A program made the translations under genes and the position numbers. A stretch of DNA of 64,000 nucleotides from Niabella insulamsoli (GTDB taxonomy: Bacteria; Bacteroidota; Bacteroidia; Chitinophagales; Chitinophagaceae), in NCBI RefSeq assembly GCF_039652435.2, contig NZ_CP190246.1, positions 4,154,001 to 4,218,000 of the forward strand, in the 5' to 3' direction. Below, one piece after another: positions 17,716 through 27,580 of this stretch. Below the pieces are notes generated by a model. The model made no database searches and was not told the DNA's origin. It saw only the letters and a list, made by a program, of their open reading frames with translations. Positions within the stretch are counted from its first letter, which is position 1, and every line of letters begins with the position of its first letter.

Positions 17716-19164
17716 TTAATGATGATGGTTTTGATCATGTTCAAACGCCGCATAAGTCTGTTGCTCTTCTTTGTCATAACCCGCTTTATAGCTGTCGCCA
17801 TTCTTTTTAAGGATATGCTTGATCTCGGCAATTGCGATTACCGGGAAGAATTTCGAGAACAGGAAGTAGCAGGTGAAAAACAATCCAAAAGTACCCATGT
17901 AAAACCCGATCTCCCAAATAGTAGGCGTGTAATACGTACTCCACGAGCTGGGCAGATAATCGCGATAAATAGAAGTTACGATGATCACAAAACGCTCGAA
18001 CCACATACCAATATTTACCAGGATACTCATAAAGAAAGTAACCAGGATATTGCGTCTCATTTTACGGAACCAAAATATCTGCGGAGATAATACATTACAA
18101 CCCATCATCAGCCAGTAGCTCCATCCGTAAGGGCTGTTCAGGTTTACCCTGTTTTCTTTAAACGCGAACCACTCGTAAGGCGCGGCGCTATACCAGGAAA
18201 TAAACAGCTCTGTTAAATAGGCAATACCCACGATCGAACCGGTCAACACGATCACCTTATTCATAACGTCGATATGCTCCATCGTAATATATTCTTCCAG
18301 CGCAAGCACTTTCCGGGTAATCAGCAAGAGCGTTTGCACCATTGCAAAACCACTAAATACCGCACCCGCAACGAAGTAGGGAGGGAAGATGGTGGTGTGC
18401 CAACCGGGGATTACCGAAGTAGCGAAGTCAAATGATACGATCGTGTGTACCGAAAGTACGAGCGGCGTAGAAAGCCCCGCTAGTACGAGCGATAATGCTT
18501 CGTGCCTTTGCCAGTGCTTGGTGCTACCTGTCCAGCCGAAAGAAGCCAGGCCGTAGAAAAATTTCCGCCATTTTAGTTTGGCGCGGTCACGCAGAGTAGC
18601 CAGGTCGGGTAAAAGCCCCGAATACCAGAATAAAAGCGATACTGTAAAATAAGTCGAAATCGCAAACACGTCCCAAAGCAGGGGCGAGTTGAAGTTCACC
18701 CATAGCGGCCCGCGGGTATTGGGATAAGGCATTACGAAGAATGCATTCCACACACGGCCCATGTGCCAGATCGGGAACTGGCCCGCGCACATTACCGCAA
18801 AAATGGTCATCGCCTCTGCTGCACGGTTTACACCAGTGCGCCAGCCCTGGCGGAATAATAATAAGATCGCGGAGATCAGCGTACCGGCGTGACCGATACC
18901 TACCCACCAAACGAAGTTGGTGATATCCCAACCCCAACCCACAGTTTTATTAAGGTTCCACTGGCCGGTACCATACACCACATCCATGTAAATGGATACT
19001 ACACCAAATCCTAACAGGCCCAATGAAATGATAAAGCCTACCCACCAGAGTTTGCTGGGTTTTGCCTCCACCGGACGACATATATCTTCCGTAACATCGT
19101 GGTAGGTTTTATTTCCTTCTACCAATGGCGCCCTGGCCTGCGATTCGTATCTGATTAATGACAT
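17716..19164 (-). CDS. actC: Alternative complex III quinol-binding subunit ActC (NrfD/PsrC family)
   Basis: Polytopic membrane subunit (482 residues, about ten helices) that binds menaquinol and passes electrons to ActB iron-sulfur clusters. Landmarks include WWVGIGHAGTLISAILLLFRQGWRTGVNRAAEAMT, a stretch with conserved His and Arg, and HTIVSFDFATSVIPGWHTTIFPPYFVAGA. The C-terminal tail ends in a His run (DQNHHH). It lies 75 bases after actB. Confidence 0.95.
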   Translation of the reverse strand: MSLIRYESQARAPLVEGNKTYHDVTEDICRPVEAKPSKLWWVGFIISLGLLGFGVVSIYMDVVYGTGQWNLNKTVGWGWDITNFVWWVGIGHAGTLISAILLLFRQGWRTGVNRAAEAMTIFAVMCAGQFPIWHMGRVWNAFFVMPYPNTRGPLWVNFNSPLLWDVFAISTYFTVSLLFWYSGLLPDLATLRDRAKLKWRKFFYGLASFGWTGSTKHWQRHEALSLVLAGLSTPLVLSVHTIVSFDFATSVIPGWHTTIFPPYFVAGAVFSGFAMVQTLLLITRKVLALEEYITMEHIDVMNKVIVLTGSIVGIAYLTELFISWYSAAPYEWFAFKENRVNLNSPYGWSYWLMMGCNVLSPQIFWFRKMRRNILVTFFMSILVNIGMWFERFVIIVTSIYRDYLPSSWSTYYTPTIWEIGFYMGTFGLFFTCYFLFSKFFPVIAIAEIKHILKKNGDSYKAGYDKEEQQTYAAFEHDQNHHH

Positions 19165-19239
19165 AGTTATTTATATGCTTTAAGCTGTAAGCTATTCGCT
19201 CAAGCCCTATTTACATTACTTTTTGTTTCTACTAATTGC

Positions 19240-22200
19240 TTAATGATGCGCTTCCGCTGCCGGAGCCGCTTCATGCTTTTCTGCCCCGTGTGCGCCCGGC
19301 GCTTCATGGCCGCCTTCGCTTCCATGACCTTCGCCACCCCCGTGATGATCGCCAGTGGAAATGATCTCATCTGTGTTTCTGATCTTCGCCAGGTAATTTA
19401 CATTCGGCAACACGTGTAACTGCTCCAATACATAGAATGTACGCAACGGGTTGTTCTCACGCTCTTTGGTAATCGCACTTTCAGGATCTTTTACATTTCC
19501 GAATACGATCGCATCCGCCGCACATGCAGAAGAACAAGCCAGTTTGATATGCCTGTCTTTCATCGGCACTCCTTCTTTCTTGGCATCCAGCTTGGCCGCC
19601 TGTAAACGCTGCACACACATCGAGCATTTTTCCATTACACCTCTCGAACGAACGGTAACATCAGGGTTTAACACCATTCTTGTTAAGGAATCGTTCATAT
19701 GGAACACCGCCGGGTCTAATTTACCCACCACGGTTTGATCCTGGTTGTCAGGGAAACTATCTGCTCCGGTATAATCTAACCAGTTAAAACGACGCACTTT
19801 ATAAGGACAGTTGTTCGCGCAATACCTGGTACCGATGCAACGGTTATAAGCCATTTGGTTCAACCCTTCGTTGCTATGATTGGTAGCGGCTACCGGGCAA
19901 ACATTTTCGCAAGGTGCGTTGTCACAGTGCTGACACATCATCGGCTGGAAGATCACGCCTTTCAGCTCGTTCGGATCTTTTTCGTCTGAAACGTAGTAGC
20001 GGTCGATACGCAGCCAGTGCATATCGTGATAACGCATCACCTCATTTTTACCAACAATGGGAACATTGTTTTCAGCATGACAGGCAATAACGCAGGCGCC
20101 GCAACCGAAGCACGCATTCATATCGATGCTCATGCCCCATTTGATAGCTTCTGCTTCATGCTCGCGATACATCGTACCGGCTTTAACAAAGTCGTCGCGC
20201 GTCGCGTTTTCTTTTCCCGTGTAAGTTTTATAAAGTTTGTCAGCGTAATCTTTATACTGTGTTTTATCCTGCAGGAAGGTCGCCATAGTGGTTTCTCTCA
20301 CCACTTCCACGCGGCCTTCATAGCTATTGTGAATTTGAGTTTGAGCCAGCTTGTACATATCGCCGGTGTTGCTCACTTCCGCATCCACGGCATAATGAAC
20401 AACGCCGGTGCCGTTGAAAGAAGACAGCGGATAAACATCCAGACCCACTTTCTTATCTTCCCTCGCTTCGTCCACATAGCTTGCTCCCAAAGTGTGCGTG
20501 CGGCCATAACCCAATGCCACGGCTATCGTGTTGGGATCCATTCCCGGCACCACGATGATCGGCAGTTTATAGCTGACACCTTTTACCTTGATATCAACAA
20601 CAGGCTTTTTAGGATAGTATTCGTAATCGTTGCTTTTATAATCAATTTTAAGTTCATCTGCCAGGGCCATGGAAATAATCGCATAGTTATCCCAGGTGAT
20701 CTTCGTGATCGGATCAGGCAACTCATGCAACCACGGGTTGGCGGGATGTGTTCCTGCGCCTAACGCATTGCTTTGATATAGAACGATTTCCTTTTTCGAT
20801 GATTTGGGGGCAGCAGCGATCGCGGCAACCGCAGTCGCTAACGCATTGGAGGAGTAGGCTCCGCCTGATACAGCCGCTTCGCCGGCGGTCGTCGAAACAC
20901 CGTCTTGCAACGCTTTCAAATAAGCCATTTCCCCGCCGAGGCGTCCCATCCAGAAATTCCTGAAATATTCAGCAAAATCTTCGTTTTTGCCAGCCCACTG
21001 AAGCAGGCTTTCCTGCCATTGCCTTGTTTTAAAAAGAGGGGAAATCGTTGGCTGCATAAAGCCGATGCTTCCCGCAAAAGCTTCTCCATCGCCCCAGCTT
21101 TCTAAATAGTGATGCGTAGGCACCAGGTAGTCACAGAACTCGGAAGTTTCATCCAGCTTTTCGTTGAAAGAAATTTTGAGTTTTACTTTTGGTAAAGCTT
21201 TTTTCACCCTGTCCTGTTGTGGCCAGGTATACACCGGGTTGGCGCCATAGATCATCAAAGTGCCAATCGCTCCGCCTTCCATTTCGGCAAGCAGGTCAGC
21301 AAAATCTTTGTCAATACCCTGACGGTAATTTACCGGAGCAGACCAGTCAATCGTAGTTCCGTAAGCTCCGATGGCTGCATTGATGGCGTTTACCACCAGC
21401 TGGATATTAACATCGTTGCTTCCCGCTACTACCAGGCTTTCTCCTTTATGATTTAATAAGTCTTTCGCTACTTTATCAATTCCCGCTTTCAGTTTTGCAT
21501 TTGAAAAAGCAGGCGCTGCAACACCAGCCACGCCAACAGCCGCAGCCAACGCTGTCACTACCATGCCGGTTTCCGATTCGCGATGGATAAATCTTTCATC
21601 AGCGTTAGCCCCGGTCATGCTTAAGAAGCTCTCAAACTGGTAGTGTTTGCTCATTTGCGGGTTGGCTTCATTGATCTTCCTGTTCAACGCATAGCCATGT
21701 TGAAACTCAACCGGGCTCAACCATGAGCTAAGAAAATCAGCGCCAATGCTTACTACAACTTTTTTGGCGTTGCCAAATTTATAGTTGGGGATGGCTCTTT
21801 TCCCAAAGCTCGCTTCGTTGGCCAATAGCATTCCCGTGTAGGAAACTGCATCGTATTGAACGTGCTTGAAGTTGGGGTAAGCCGCTTTGAAATCCGCAAT
21901 AGCCTGTAAAGCCGAAGGCGAATTGATGGTAGAAGAAAGTAACACCACTTGTCCGCCTGCGCTTCTTATCTGATCCACAACGGCTTTATCAAGCGCTTCA
22001 AACGTGGGTATTTCTTCTAATTTATTTCCTGTTTTATGTTTTGGATGTGTAATTCTGTATTTATCATACAAATCAAGTACTGAGGCCTGAATCCGGGGGG
22101 TTGTACATCCTTTTACGAAAGAAAGGTTGTTGCCCTCGATCAAAATGGGGCGGCCATCTCTTGTTCTGGCCAACACCGGCACAACATCTCCATCCTGAAC

Positions 22201-22488
22201 AAAAGTGGTGGCGTAGTATTTTGCATCTCCCGGAATAATGTTTTCCGGTTTAACCGCATAAGGAATGGCTTCACGCACTTTCGTTTTACAGCTCGCGGCC
22301 AGTGTGGCAGCGGCAGTGCTGAAACCAACATACTTTAAAAAGTCCCTGCGCGGCGCTTTTGCGTCTAATAAACCCTTGCTGTCAAAATCTTCAAAAGGAA
22401 GCTCTTCGCGAAACTCGTCGCTTACTTTCTTCTGAAAATTTTCAGGGTCATTTATTTCTCCAAAACCTTGCCAGTACTTGTTACTCAT
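19240..22488 (-). CDS. actB: Alternative complex III subunit ActB (molybdopterin-like plus ferredoxin domains)
   Basis: Large exported iron-sulfur subunit (1082 residues). The N-terminal region has a twin-arginine-like signal (RRDFLKYVGF, followed by TAAATLAASC) and a degenerate molybdopterin-oxidoreductase domain that holds no Mo cofactor in known ACIII. The C-terminal third is a four-cluster ferredoxin domain: CFGCGACVIACHAENN, CQHCDNAPCENVCP, CIGTRYCANNCP and CSMCVQR with a later CSSACAADA. The last 40 residues are very rich in His and Gly. It receives electrons from ActC and passes them to the hemes of ActA. Confidence 0.96.
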   Translation of the reverse strand: MSNKYWQGFGEINDPENFQKKVSDEFREELPFEDFDSKGLLDAKAPRRDFLKYVGFSTAAATLAASCKTKVREAIPYAVKPENIIPGDAKYYATTFVQDGDVVPVLARTRDGRPILIEGNNLSFVKGCTTPRIQASVLDLYDKYRITHPKHKTGNKLEEIPTFEALDKAVVDQIRSAGGQVVLLSSTINSPSALQAIADFKAAYPNFKHVQYDAVSYTGMLLANEASFGKRAIPNYKFGNAKKVVVSIGADFLSSWLSPVEFQHGYALNRKINEANPQMSKHYQFESFLSMTGANADERFIHRESETGMVVTALAAAVGVAGVAAPAFSNAKLKAGIDKVAKDLLNHKGESLVVAGSNDVNIQLVVNAINAAIGAYGTTIDWSAPVNYRQGIDKDFADLLAEMEGGAIGTLMIYGANPVYTWPQQDRVKKALPKVKLKISFNEKLDETSEFCDYLVPTHHYLESWGDGEAFAGSIGFMQPTISPLFKTRQWQESLLQWAGKNEDFAEYFRNFWMGRLGGEMAYLKALQDGVSTTAGEAAVSGGAYSSNALATAVAAIAAAPKSSKKEIVLYQSNALGAGTHPANPWLHELPDPITKITWDNYAIISMALADELKIDYKSNDYEYYPKKPVVDIKVKGVSYKLPIIVVPGMDPNTIAVALGYGRTHTLGASYVDEAREDKKVGLDVYPLSSFNGTGVVHYAVDAEVSNTGDMYKLAQTQIHNSYEGRVEVVRETTMATFLQDKTQYKDYADKLYKTYTGKENATRDDFVKAGTMYREHEAEAIKWGMSIDMNACFGCGACVIACHAENNVPIVGKNEVMRYHDMHWLRIDRYYVSDEKDPNELKGVIFQPMMCQHCDNAPCENVCPVAATNHSNEGLNQMAYNRCIGTRYCANNCPYKVRRFNWLDYTGADSFPDNQDQTVVGKLDPAVFHMNDSLTRMVLNPDVTVRSRGVMEKCSMCVQRLQAAKLDAKKEGVPMKDRHIKLACSSACAADAIVFGNVKDPESAITKERENNPLRTFYVLEQLHVLPNVNYLAKIRNTDEIISTGDHHGGGEGHGSEGGHEAPGAHGAEKHEAAPAAEAHH

Positions 22489-22552
22489 ATTGTTTATAAT
22501 GTGCTAATTCTATAATGTGCTATCTGCTGTTTTTATACAGCTAACTCTTTTA

Positions 22553-23851
22553 TTAATAGTGACATTTTTGACACTCCAGACCGCCGATATCTTTTACCGT
22601 TACGCTGTCCATCTTGCCCGATTTGATGTCATTATGGAACTTTTCATAAATACTGTAGTACTGATTGCCCCCGGTAGAGTCAACATTAAAGTTCACTTTG
22701 GTGTTGCGGTGACAGTTTACACACCAGCCCATGCTCAACTCAGAAAACTGGTATACTTCATCCATACCGGTAATTTCTCCATGGCAGGTTTGACATTGCA
22801 CGTTTCCAACTCTGATGTGTTGGCTGTGGTTGAAGTATACGTGATCAGGCAGGTTGTGAATTTTAACCCATTCGATAGGTTTGGCTTTCGAAGCATCCCA
22901 GGCATCCGGGTTGGCCGGGTCGAAGCCGGCATAATCGTACAATTTTTGAATTTCTTTTGTTCCGTCCACCACATGGCCTTCTTTATTCTTCAATTCAGGC
23001 CCGTTATATTTTTGGATGGTTTTGTGACAGTTCATACAAACGTTCACAGAAGGGATCGCGGCGGTTTTACTTTCCCAGGCATTGCCATGACAATACAAAC
23101 AATTGATTTGATTGATACCAGCATGTACTTTATGAGAATAGAAAATCGGCTGCTCAGGCTCGTAATGAATCTGGCGGTTAACGTTGATCATTCCCTTGGT
23201 AGTGAAATATCCGCCTACAATAAATAATACGATGGCGGCGATCGCCAGGTAAGTTTTATTCCGATAAACCGGTAAAGAAGGCGCCGCTTTTACTTTTTCT
23301 GCGTCGCGGGCTGCCTTTTGCAGGTTGAAATTTACATAGATAAGCACTAGCGCTACTAAAGCCAAAATCAACGACACTACGCCGTACATGATATTGTTCT
23401 GGCTGGAAGCTTCAGCCCCTGCACCTCCTGCAGCGCCCGCATTACCTTTATCTTTATCTAACGCACCGGAAGCTTTTGCTTCAATGTATGCAAGAACTGA
23501 ATTTATTTGTTCGTCTGTCAAATCTGGGAAGGTCGACATCGCAGTCGACGAAATTTTTGACACTTCAACTGCTTTTGGATAGCCCGATGCAATCAATTTC
23601 TGGTTGTTTCTTATCCACTCATGCAATTTCCCGGCGTCCTCCCAACGTCCTGTAACGCCTCCCAGGGCAGGACCGGTGCTGTTCGACTTCATATCGGGAG
23701 CGTGACAGCTTTGACATTTGCCTACAAACAAAGTTTTCCCTTCGTTAACATTGGCATCCTGCGCAAAAATCGGGGACATAGAAACAAGCAGCGCTATTAT
23801 AAGTAAGGTTAGTTGGTTCAATAAATACTTATGATTGTTCATAAAACGCAT
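22553..23851 (-). CDS. actA: Alternative complex III multiheme cytochrome c subunit ActA
   Basis: Membrane-anchored six-heme cytochrome c. Heme sites in order are CQSCH in an N-terminal class I cytochrome domain, then CLYCH, CMNCH, CQTCH, CVNCH and CQKCH in the C-terminal pentaheme domain. Membrane helices lie between the two parts (near residues 155-175 and 203-220). An N-terminal monoheme domain added to the usual pentaheme ActA is noteworthy and may stand in for a separate cytochrome c. The start is set at 23851 (or 23842) because it gives a signal peptide ending in SPIFAQ and follows the promoter. A longer frame to 23995 would cover the promoter. Confidence 0.94.
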   Translation of the reverse strand: MRFMNNHKYLLNQLTLLIIALLVSMSPIFAQDANVNEGKTLFVGKCQSCHAPDMKSNSTGPALGGVTGRWEDAGKLHEWIRNNQKLIASGYPKAVEVSKISSTAMSTFPDLTDEQINSVLAYIEAKASGALDKDKGNAGAAGGAGAEASSQNNIMYGVVSLILALVALVLIYVNFNLQKAARDAEKVKAAPSLPVYRNKTYLAIAAIVLFIVGGYFTTKGMINVNRQIHYEPEQPIFYSHKVHAGINQINCLYCHGNAWESKTAAIPSVNVCMNCHKTIQKYNGPELKNKEGHVVDGTKEIQKLYDYAGFDPANPDAWDASKAKPIEWVKIHNLPDHVYFNHSQHIRVGNVQCQTCHGEITGMDEVYQFSELSMGWCVNCHRNTKVNFNVDSTGGNQYYSIYEKFHNDIKSGKMDSVTVKDIGGLECQKCHY

Positions 23852-23888
23852 AAAATCTAAAATGTGGATAAAAACCTCTGAACGACTG

Positions 23889-23921
23889 CAAAAATAAGGC
23901 GCGCCGTTAACATTACAGCAA
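23889..23921 (-). promoter_or_regulatory. Promoter of the ACIII-oxidase operon
   Basis: The minus strand has TATTTTTG (23896 to 23889), a perfect -7 element, and TTG (23921 to 23919) 22 bases upstream. It lies 37 bases before the actA start and is the only convincing promoter seen for the twelve-gene operon. Confidence 0.65.
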
Positions 23922-24200
23922 CAATTTGAAAATTTTTTAAATCCGCTACCAGACTGCATTTCAGCCGATTTTTCGCCCTTTTTTTTAAACTTCAAAATTT
24001 GTTTGTCATTAAAAAGTCATTGGCAGATGGCCCGATTTGATGTGAATATCTCCGGTCTTATGTCAAATTATAGTCATATTTCTTCGGCTTCAGGGCCGCG
24101 CAATGACGCGGAAATTATGATTCGAATACGGTCGCTTTCCAAAAACTTTGCAACAGCATGGGTTTTCTTTGGCGGCCAAGTCTTAATTTGCAACTACTCC
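23922..24200. other. Non-coding interval between actA and the DUF6787 gene
   Basis: About 350 bases separate the two divergent start codons. Besides the actA promoter the only structure I see is an inverted repeat CCGCG-6-CGCGG at 24096-24111. Reading frames here lack family-like sequence and are treated as chance. Confidence 0.5.
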
Positions 24201-24491
24201 ATGTTTAAAAAACTAAAACAAAAATGGGGAGTCGGCCCGCTGCAACTAACCCTTATTCTTTTCACCTTCGCCGTCGGTGGCAGCCTGAGCGGTTATGCCG
24301 GCAGGTGGCTGATGTCGCAATGGGCGCCCGGCAATCGGCTCGTTTATTCGGTATTATATATAATATGTGTTACGCTCATTTGGCCTTTCATGGTGTTGCT
24401 GGTGAGTGTACCCCTGGGCCAATATGCCTTTTTCAAAAAATATCTCGGGAGTCTCTTTAATAAATTGTTCCGGAGACGGAAAATTAAATAG
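24201..24491 (+). CDS. DUF6787 small membrane protein
   Basis: A 96-residue protein with two membrane helices (about 16-35 and 52-76) and a very basic C-terminus (FRRRKIK). The N-terminus KKLKQKWGVGPLQLTLILFTFAVGGSLSGYAGR matches the small DUF6787 proteins of Bacteroidota; no function is known. The start at 24201 matches that N-terminus. A longer frame back to 24003 is not supported. purN starts 25 bases after the stop, so the two are probably cotranscribed. Confidence 0.75.
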   Translation: MFKKLKQKWGVGPLQLTLILFTFAVGGSLSGYAGRWLMSQWAPGNRLVYSVLYIICVTLIWPFMVLLVSVPLGQYAFFKKYLGSLFNKLFRRRKIK

Positions 24492-24516
24492 CGGCCCCCG
24501 ATCTTTGCAACTCATT

Positions 24517-25086
24517 ATGAAGCAAAAATTAGCCATTTTCGCCAGCGGTGCCGGAAGCAATGCGAAAAAAATCATCGAGCATTTTAAAAATAGCCCGGTA
24601 GCTGCAGTAGCCCTGGTGGTTTGCAACAAGCCCCACGCGGGCGTCTTAGATATTGCCGCAGCAGCTGAAATAGAAACCGCGCTCATCGAAAGGGACCAAT
24701 ATAAAAAAGACGGGTATGCCCAATTTTTAAAGGAAAAAGGGATAGATTTTGTAATTCTGGCCGGTTTTTTATGGAAAATACCACAGCCGCTTATCGACGC
24801 TTTCCCGCGGGGCATTATCAATATTCATCCGGCGCTGCTGCCAAAATACGGCGGCAAAGGTATGTATGGCGCTTTTGTGCACGAGGCAGTGATCGCCGCC
24901 AAAGACGCTGTTAGCGGCATTACAATTCATTATGTGGACGAGCATTACGACCACGGTGATGTGATTTTCCAGGCGACCTGCGATATCGCGCCCGGCGACA
25001 CGCCCGATCAGCTGGCTGAGAAAGTGCATCAACTCGAACATGAACATTTTCCAAGGGTTATCGAGCAGCTGTTAACGGGAAAATAG
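24517..25086 (+). CDS. purN: Phosphoribosylglycinamide formyltransferase
   Basis: Third step of purine synthesis: transfers formyl from 10-formyl-THF to GAR. The 189-residue protein shows the phosphate-binding SGAGSNAKKI, the catalytic NIHPALLP (Asn and His) and the Asp in HYVDEHYDHGD. The start at 24517 puts the family N-terminus KLAIFASGAGSN at residue 4. Length and motifs are typical. Confidence 0.95.
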   Translation: MKQKLAIFASGAGSNAKKIIEHFKNSPVAAVALVVCNKPHAGVLDIAAAAEIETALIERDQYKKDGYAQFLKEKGIDFVILAGFLWKIPQPLIDAFPRGIINIHPALLPKYGGKGMYGAFVHEAVIAAKDAVSGITIHYVDEHYDHGDVIFQATCDIAPGDTPDQLAEKVHQLEHEHFPRVIEQLLTGK

Positions 25087-25180
25087 CTTTTTCGCCCATC
25101 GAGGCCTCCGCCTCATTTAAAAGCAACTTTATCAAAGCATTTGCATTTTCTTTGGTTGCTTTGCCGTCCTGACTATTCAT

Positions 25181-25969
25181 TTGAAACTATCTTTTTTCAT
25201 ATTATTTATTACGTTCGTAACGGGGCTTCAGGCACAAACGACGATTCGGGGCACTGTTTTCGATAGCTCGGGCACTTATCCGATTCAGGCCGTGTCGGTT
25301 TTGGCGACCAATGGCTCCGGAACGACCACCGACGCCAACGGCAATTATAGCATCCGCGCAGGCGAGGCAGACTCTATCTGGTTCAGCTATCTGAATAAGC
25401 CTACCCGGAAATTTCGGGTGAGCAGCATCAAAACGCCTTATGCTTTTAATATTTCCCTGCAAACTTTTATTGAAATTTTGCCCGATGTGAAAGCAAGGGT
25501 GCGTGATTATAAACGCGACTCGATCCAAAACCGGAAGGATTACGCTAAAGTGTTCAATTATGAAAAGCCGGGCTTAAAAGTGAGCTCGCTCAGCGACGGA
25601 ACGGTGGGCTTTGATCTGACTTCTATTATCGAATCCTTTCAGTTTAGAAAGAATAAACGCATGGCTGCTTTTCAAAACCGTTTGATCTCGGAAGAACAGG
25701 AAGCCTTTATCCGGAACCGGTTTAGCAAGGCGCTTATCCGCCGTATTACCCAGGCCGACAGCGACAGCGCTATCAGCCAGTTCATTATCTTATACCAGCC
25801 TTCGTTTTTGTTTACTTCTACCGCCAACGATTATACATTTCATAAATACATAAAAGACTCATACGAACGCTTTAAAAGCGGCTTGATGCCCAGCCCGCTT
25901 TGGCTCGAAGGCGCCACCAGCGACGATGCGGTAATTTACCGCCGCTTTGGTTCCCCATCTCCAAACTGA
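25181..25969 (+). CDS. Exported protein with carboxypeptidase-regulatory-like domain
   Basis: A 262-residue envelope protein. After a Sec signal (MKLSFFILFITFVTGLQAQ) comes one CarboxypepD-reg-like beta-sandwich domain (about 20-100), the domain that also precedes many TonB-dependent receptors. The rest is helical and charged, without a recognised domain. The only start that gives a signal peptide is TTG at 25181, since no ATG or GTG lies upstream in frame. The D-aminoacylase gene follows 19 bases after the stop, so the pair may be an operon. Function is unknown. Confidence 0.82.
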   Translation: MKLSFFILFITFVTGLQAQTTIRGTVFDSSGTYPIQAVSVLATNGSGTTTDANGNYSIRAGEADSIWFSYLNKPTRKFRVSSIKTPYAFNISLQTFIEILPDVKARVRDYKRDSIQNRKDYAKVFNYEKPGLKVSSLSDGTVGFDLTSIIESFQFRKNKRMAAFQNRLISEEQEAFIRNRFSKALIRRITQADSDSAISQFIILYQPSFLFTSTANDYTFHKYIKDSYERFKSGLMPSPLWLEGATSDDAVIYRRFGSPSPN

Positions 25970-25988
25970 TAATTATGTAAATTGCAGG

Positions 25989-27575
25989 ATGCGTTATTTA
26001 AAGCCTGCTATCTTTCTGCCACTATGTGCCATTTCTTTTTTTTGCTACGCACAGCCCAGCTGCGACCTCCTGATCCAAAACGGGAAAATTATCGACGGCA
26101 GCGGCAACAATTGGTATTATGGAGATATTGCCGTTAACAAGGGGAGAATCGCCGCGATCGGAAGAAACCTCAAGTACCGGGCTTCGCAACATATTAACGC
26201 GAAAGGATTAATCGTAGCGCCCGGCTTTATTGATGTACACACACATATCGAAGGCGACGAAGCCAAAAACCCAACGGCTGATAATTTTATCTATGACGGA
26301 GTCACTACTGTTATAGCCGGCAATTGCGGCGCTTCGAACGTGGATATCGGCAAATACCTGGTTTGGATCGATTCCTTAAAACTATCTGTAAACGTTGCTT
26401 CTCTTATAGGCCATAATGATATTCGCAAAGCCGTAATGGGGCGCGCCAATCGCAAACCCACGGCTGCAGAACTTACGCGCATGCAGGATTTGGTAGCGCA
26501 AGCTATGAAAAACGGGGCGGTGGGTCTTTCCACAGGACTAATTTATATTCCCGGCACCTATTCCGAAACGCCGGAAATCGTGGAGTTGGCGCGCGTCGCC
26601 TCCAAATATAACGGCGTTTATGTGTCGCATATGCGGGATGAAGGCGACGAAGTAGCGGCGGCGATCAACGAAGCTATCACCATCGCGCGGCAGGCCAATA
26701 TTCCGGTGGAGCTATCGCATTTCAAGCTAAGCGGCCAGCAAAACTGGGGCCGTAGCAAAGAAACAATCGGCATGGTAAAAAAAGCGAGGTCGGAAGGTTT
26801 GGATATTACGATCGATCAATACCCTTACACGGCCAGCAGCACTTCGATCAGCACTTTGTTGCCCGATGAAATCCTGGCGGACGGCCAGGACAGCATTGTT
26901 GCCCGCCTGAGCGATCCGGTCATCAAAAAACAGGTAGTCGAAAAAATGCTAGCCCGGCTTAAAAAAAGAAAGCTAAAACATTTCAGCTACGCGGTGGTGG
27001 CCAGCTATCGCCCCGACAGCGCTTATAATGGTAAAAGCATTGAAGAAATTAACCTGATGAAGGGCCGCCGGCATAAAGCCCGGGAAGAGGCGCTTACCAT
27101 CATTGATATTATGATGAATGGCGGCGCCAGCGCAGTTTTTCACGGAATGGGCGACGAAGATGTGAAATATATCATGCAATATCCTTTCAATATGTTCGCC
27201 AGCGATGCGTCCATCCGCATTTTTAACCAGGGCGTGCCGCATCCGCGCGGCTACGGCACCAATGCGCGCGTACTCGGCAAATATGTGCGGCAGGAAAAAG
27301 TCATCTCACTGGAAGAAGCCATTCGCCGGATGACCTCACTTCCGGCGCAAAAATTCCAGCTTCACGACAGAGGCCTGTTAAAACAGGGCATGGCTGCTGA
27401 TATTGTGATTTTTGATGAAGCCGAGGTGGAAGACCGCGCCACCTATAAGCAGCCCCACGCTTATTCGAAAGGGTTTCATTATGTCGTAGTAAATGGAAAA
27501 TTAACCGTCAACCAAAGCCGTCATAACGGCACCCGCGCCGGCAGGGCATTGTATGGGCCCGGACGCGCTTTGTAA
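25989..27575 (+). CDS. Exported D-aminoacylase / N-acyl-D-amino-acid deacylase family amidohydrolase
   Basis: Zinc amidohydrolase that hydrolyses N-acyl-D-amino acids or related amides. The 528-residue protein has a Sec signal ending in CYAQ, the N-terminal beta domain (LLIQNGKIIDGSG), the metal motif VHTHIEGD, the Cys ligand region GNCGAS and a C-terminal FDEAEVEDRATY typical of the D-aminoacylase family. The signal peptide points to periplasmic scavenging of D-amino acids, for example from cell wall. It is convergent with the next gene, with 5 bases between stops. Confidence 0.9.
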   Translation: MRYLKPAIFLPLCAISFFCYAQPSCDLLIQNGKIIDGSGNNWYYGDIAVNKGRIAAIGRNLKYRASQHINAKGLIVAPGFIDVHTHIEGDEAKNPTADNFIYDGVTTVIAGNCGASNVDIGKYLVWIDSLKLSVNVASLIGHNDIRKAVMGRANRKPTAAELTRMQDLVAQAMKNGAVGLSTGLIYIPGTYSETPEIVELARVASKYNGVYVSHMRDEGDEVAAAINEAITIARQANIPVELSHFKLSGQQNWGRSKETIGMVKKARSEGLDITIDQYPYTASSTSISTLLPDEILADGQDSIVARLSDPVIKKQVVEKMLARLKKRKLKHFSYAVVASYRPDSAYNGKSIEEINLMKGRRHKAREEALTIIDIMMNGGASAVFHGMGDEDVKYIMQYPFNMFASDASIRIFNQGVPHPRGYGTNARVLGKYVRQEKVISLEEAIRRMTSLPAQKFQLHDRGLLKQGMAADIVIFDEAEVEDRATYKQPHAYSKGFHYVVVNGKLTVNQSRHNGTRAGRALYGPGRAL

Positions 27576-27580
27576 AATTT

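Noticed and set aside
23852..23995. N-terminal extension of ActA
   Set aside because: It covers the promoter and would bury the signal peptide behind 48 Cys- and Lys-rich residues.
24003..24200. N-terminal extension of the DUF6787 protein
   Set aside because: The extra 66 residues have no family resemblance, and the ATG at 24201 matches the conserved N-terminus.
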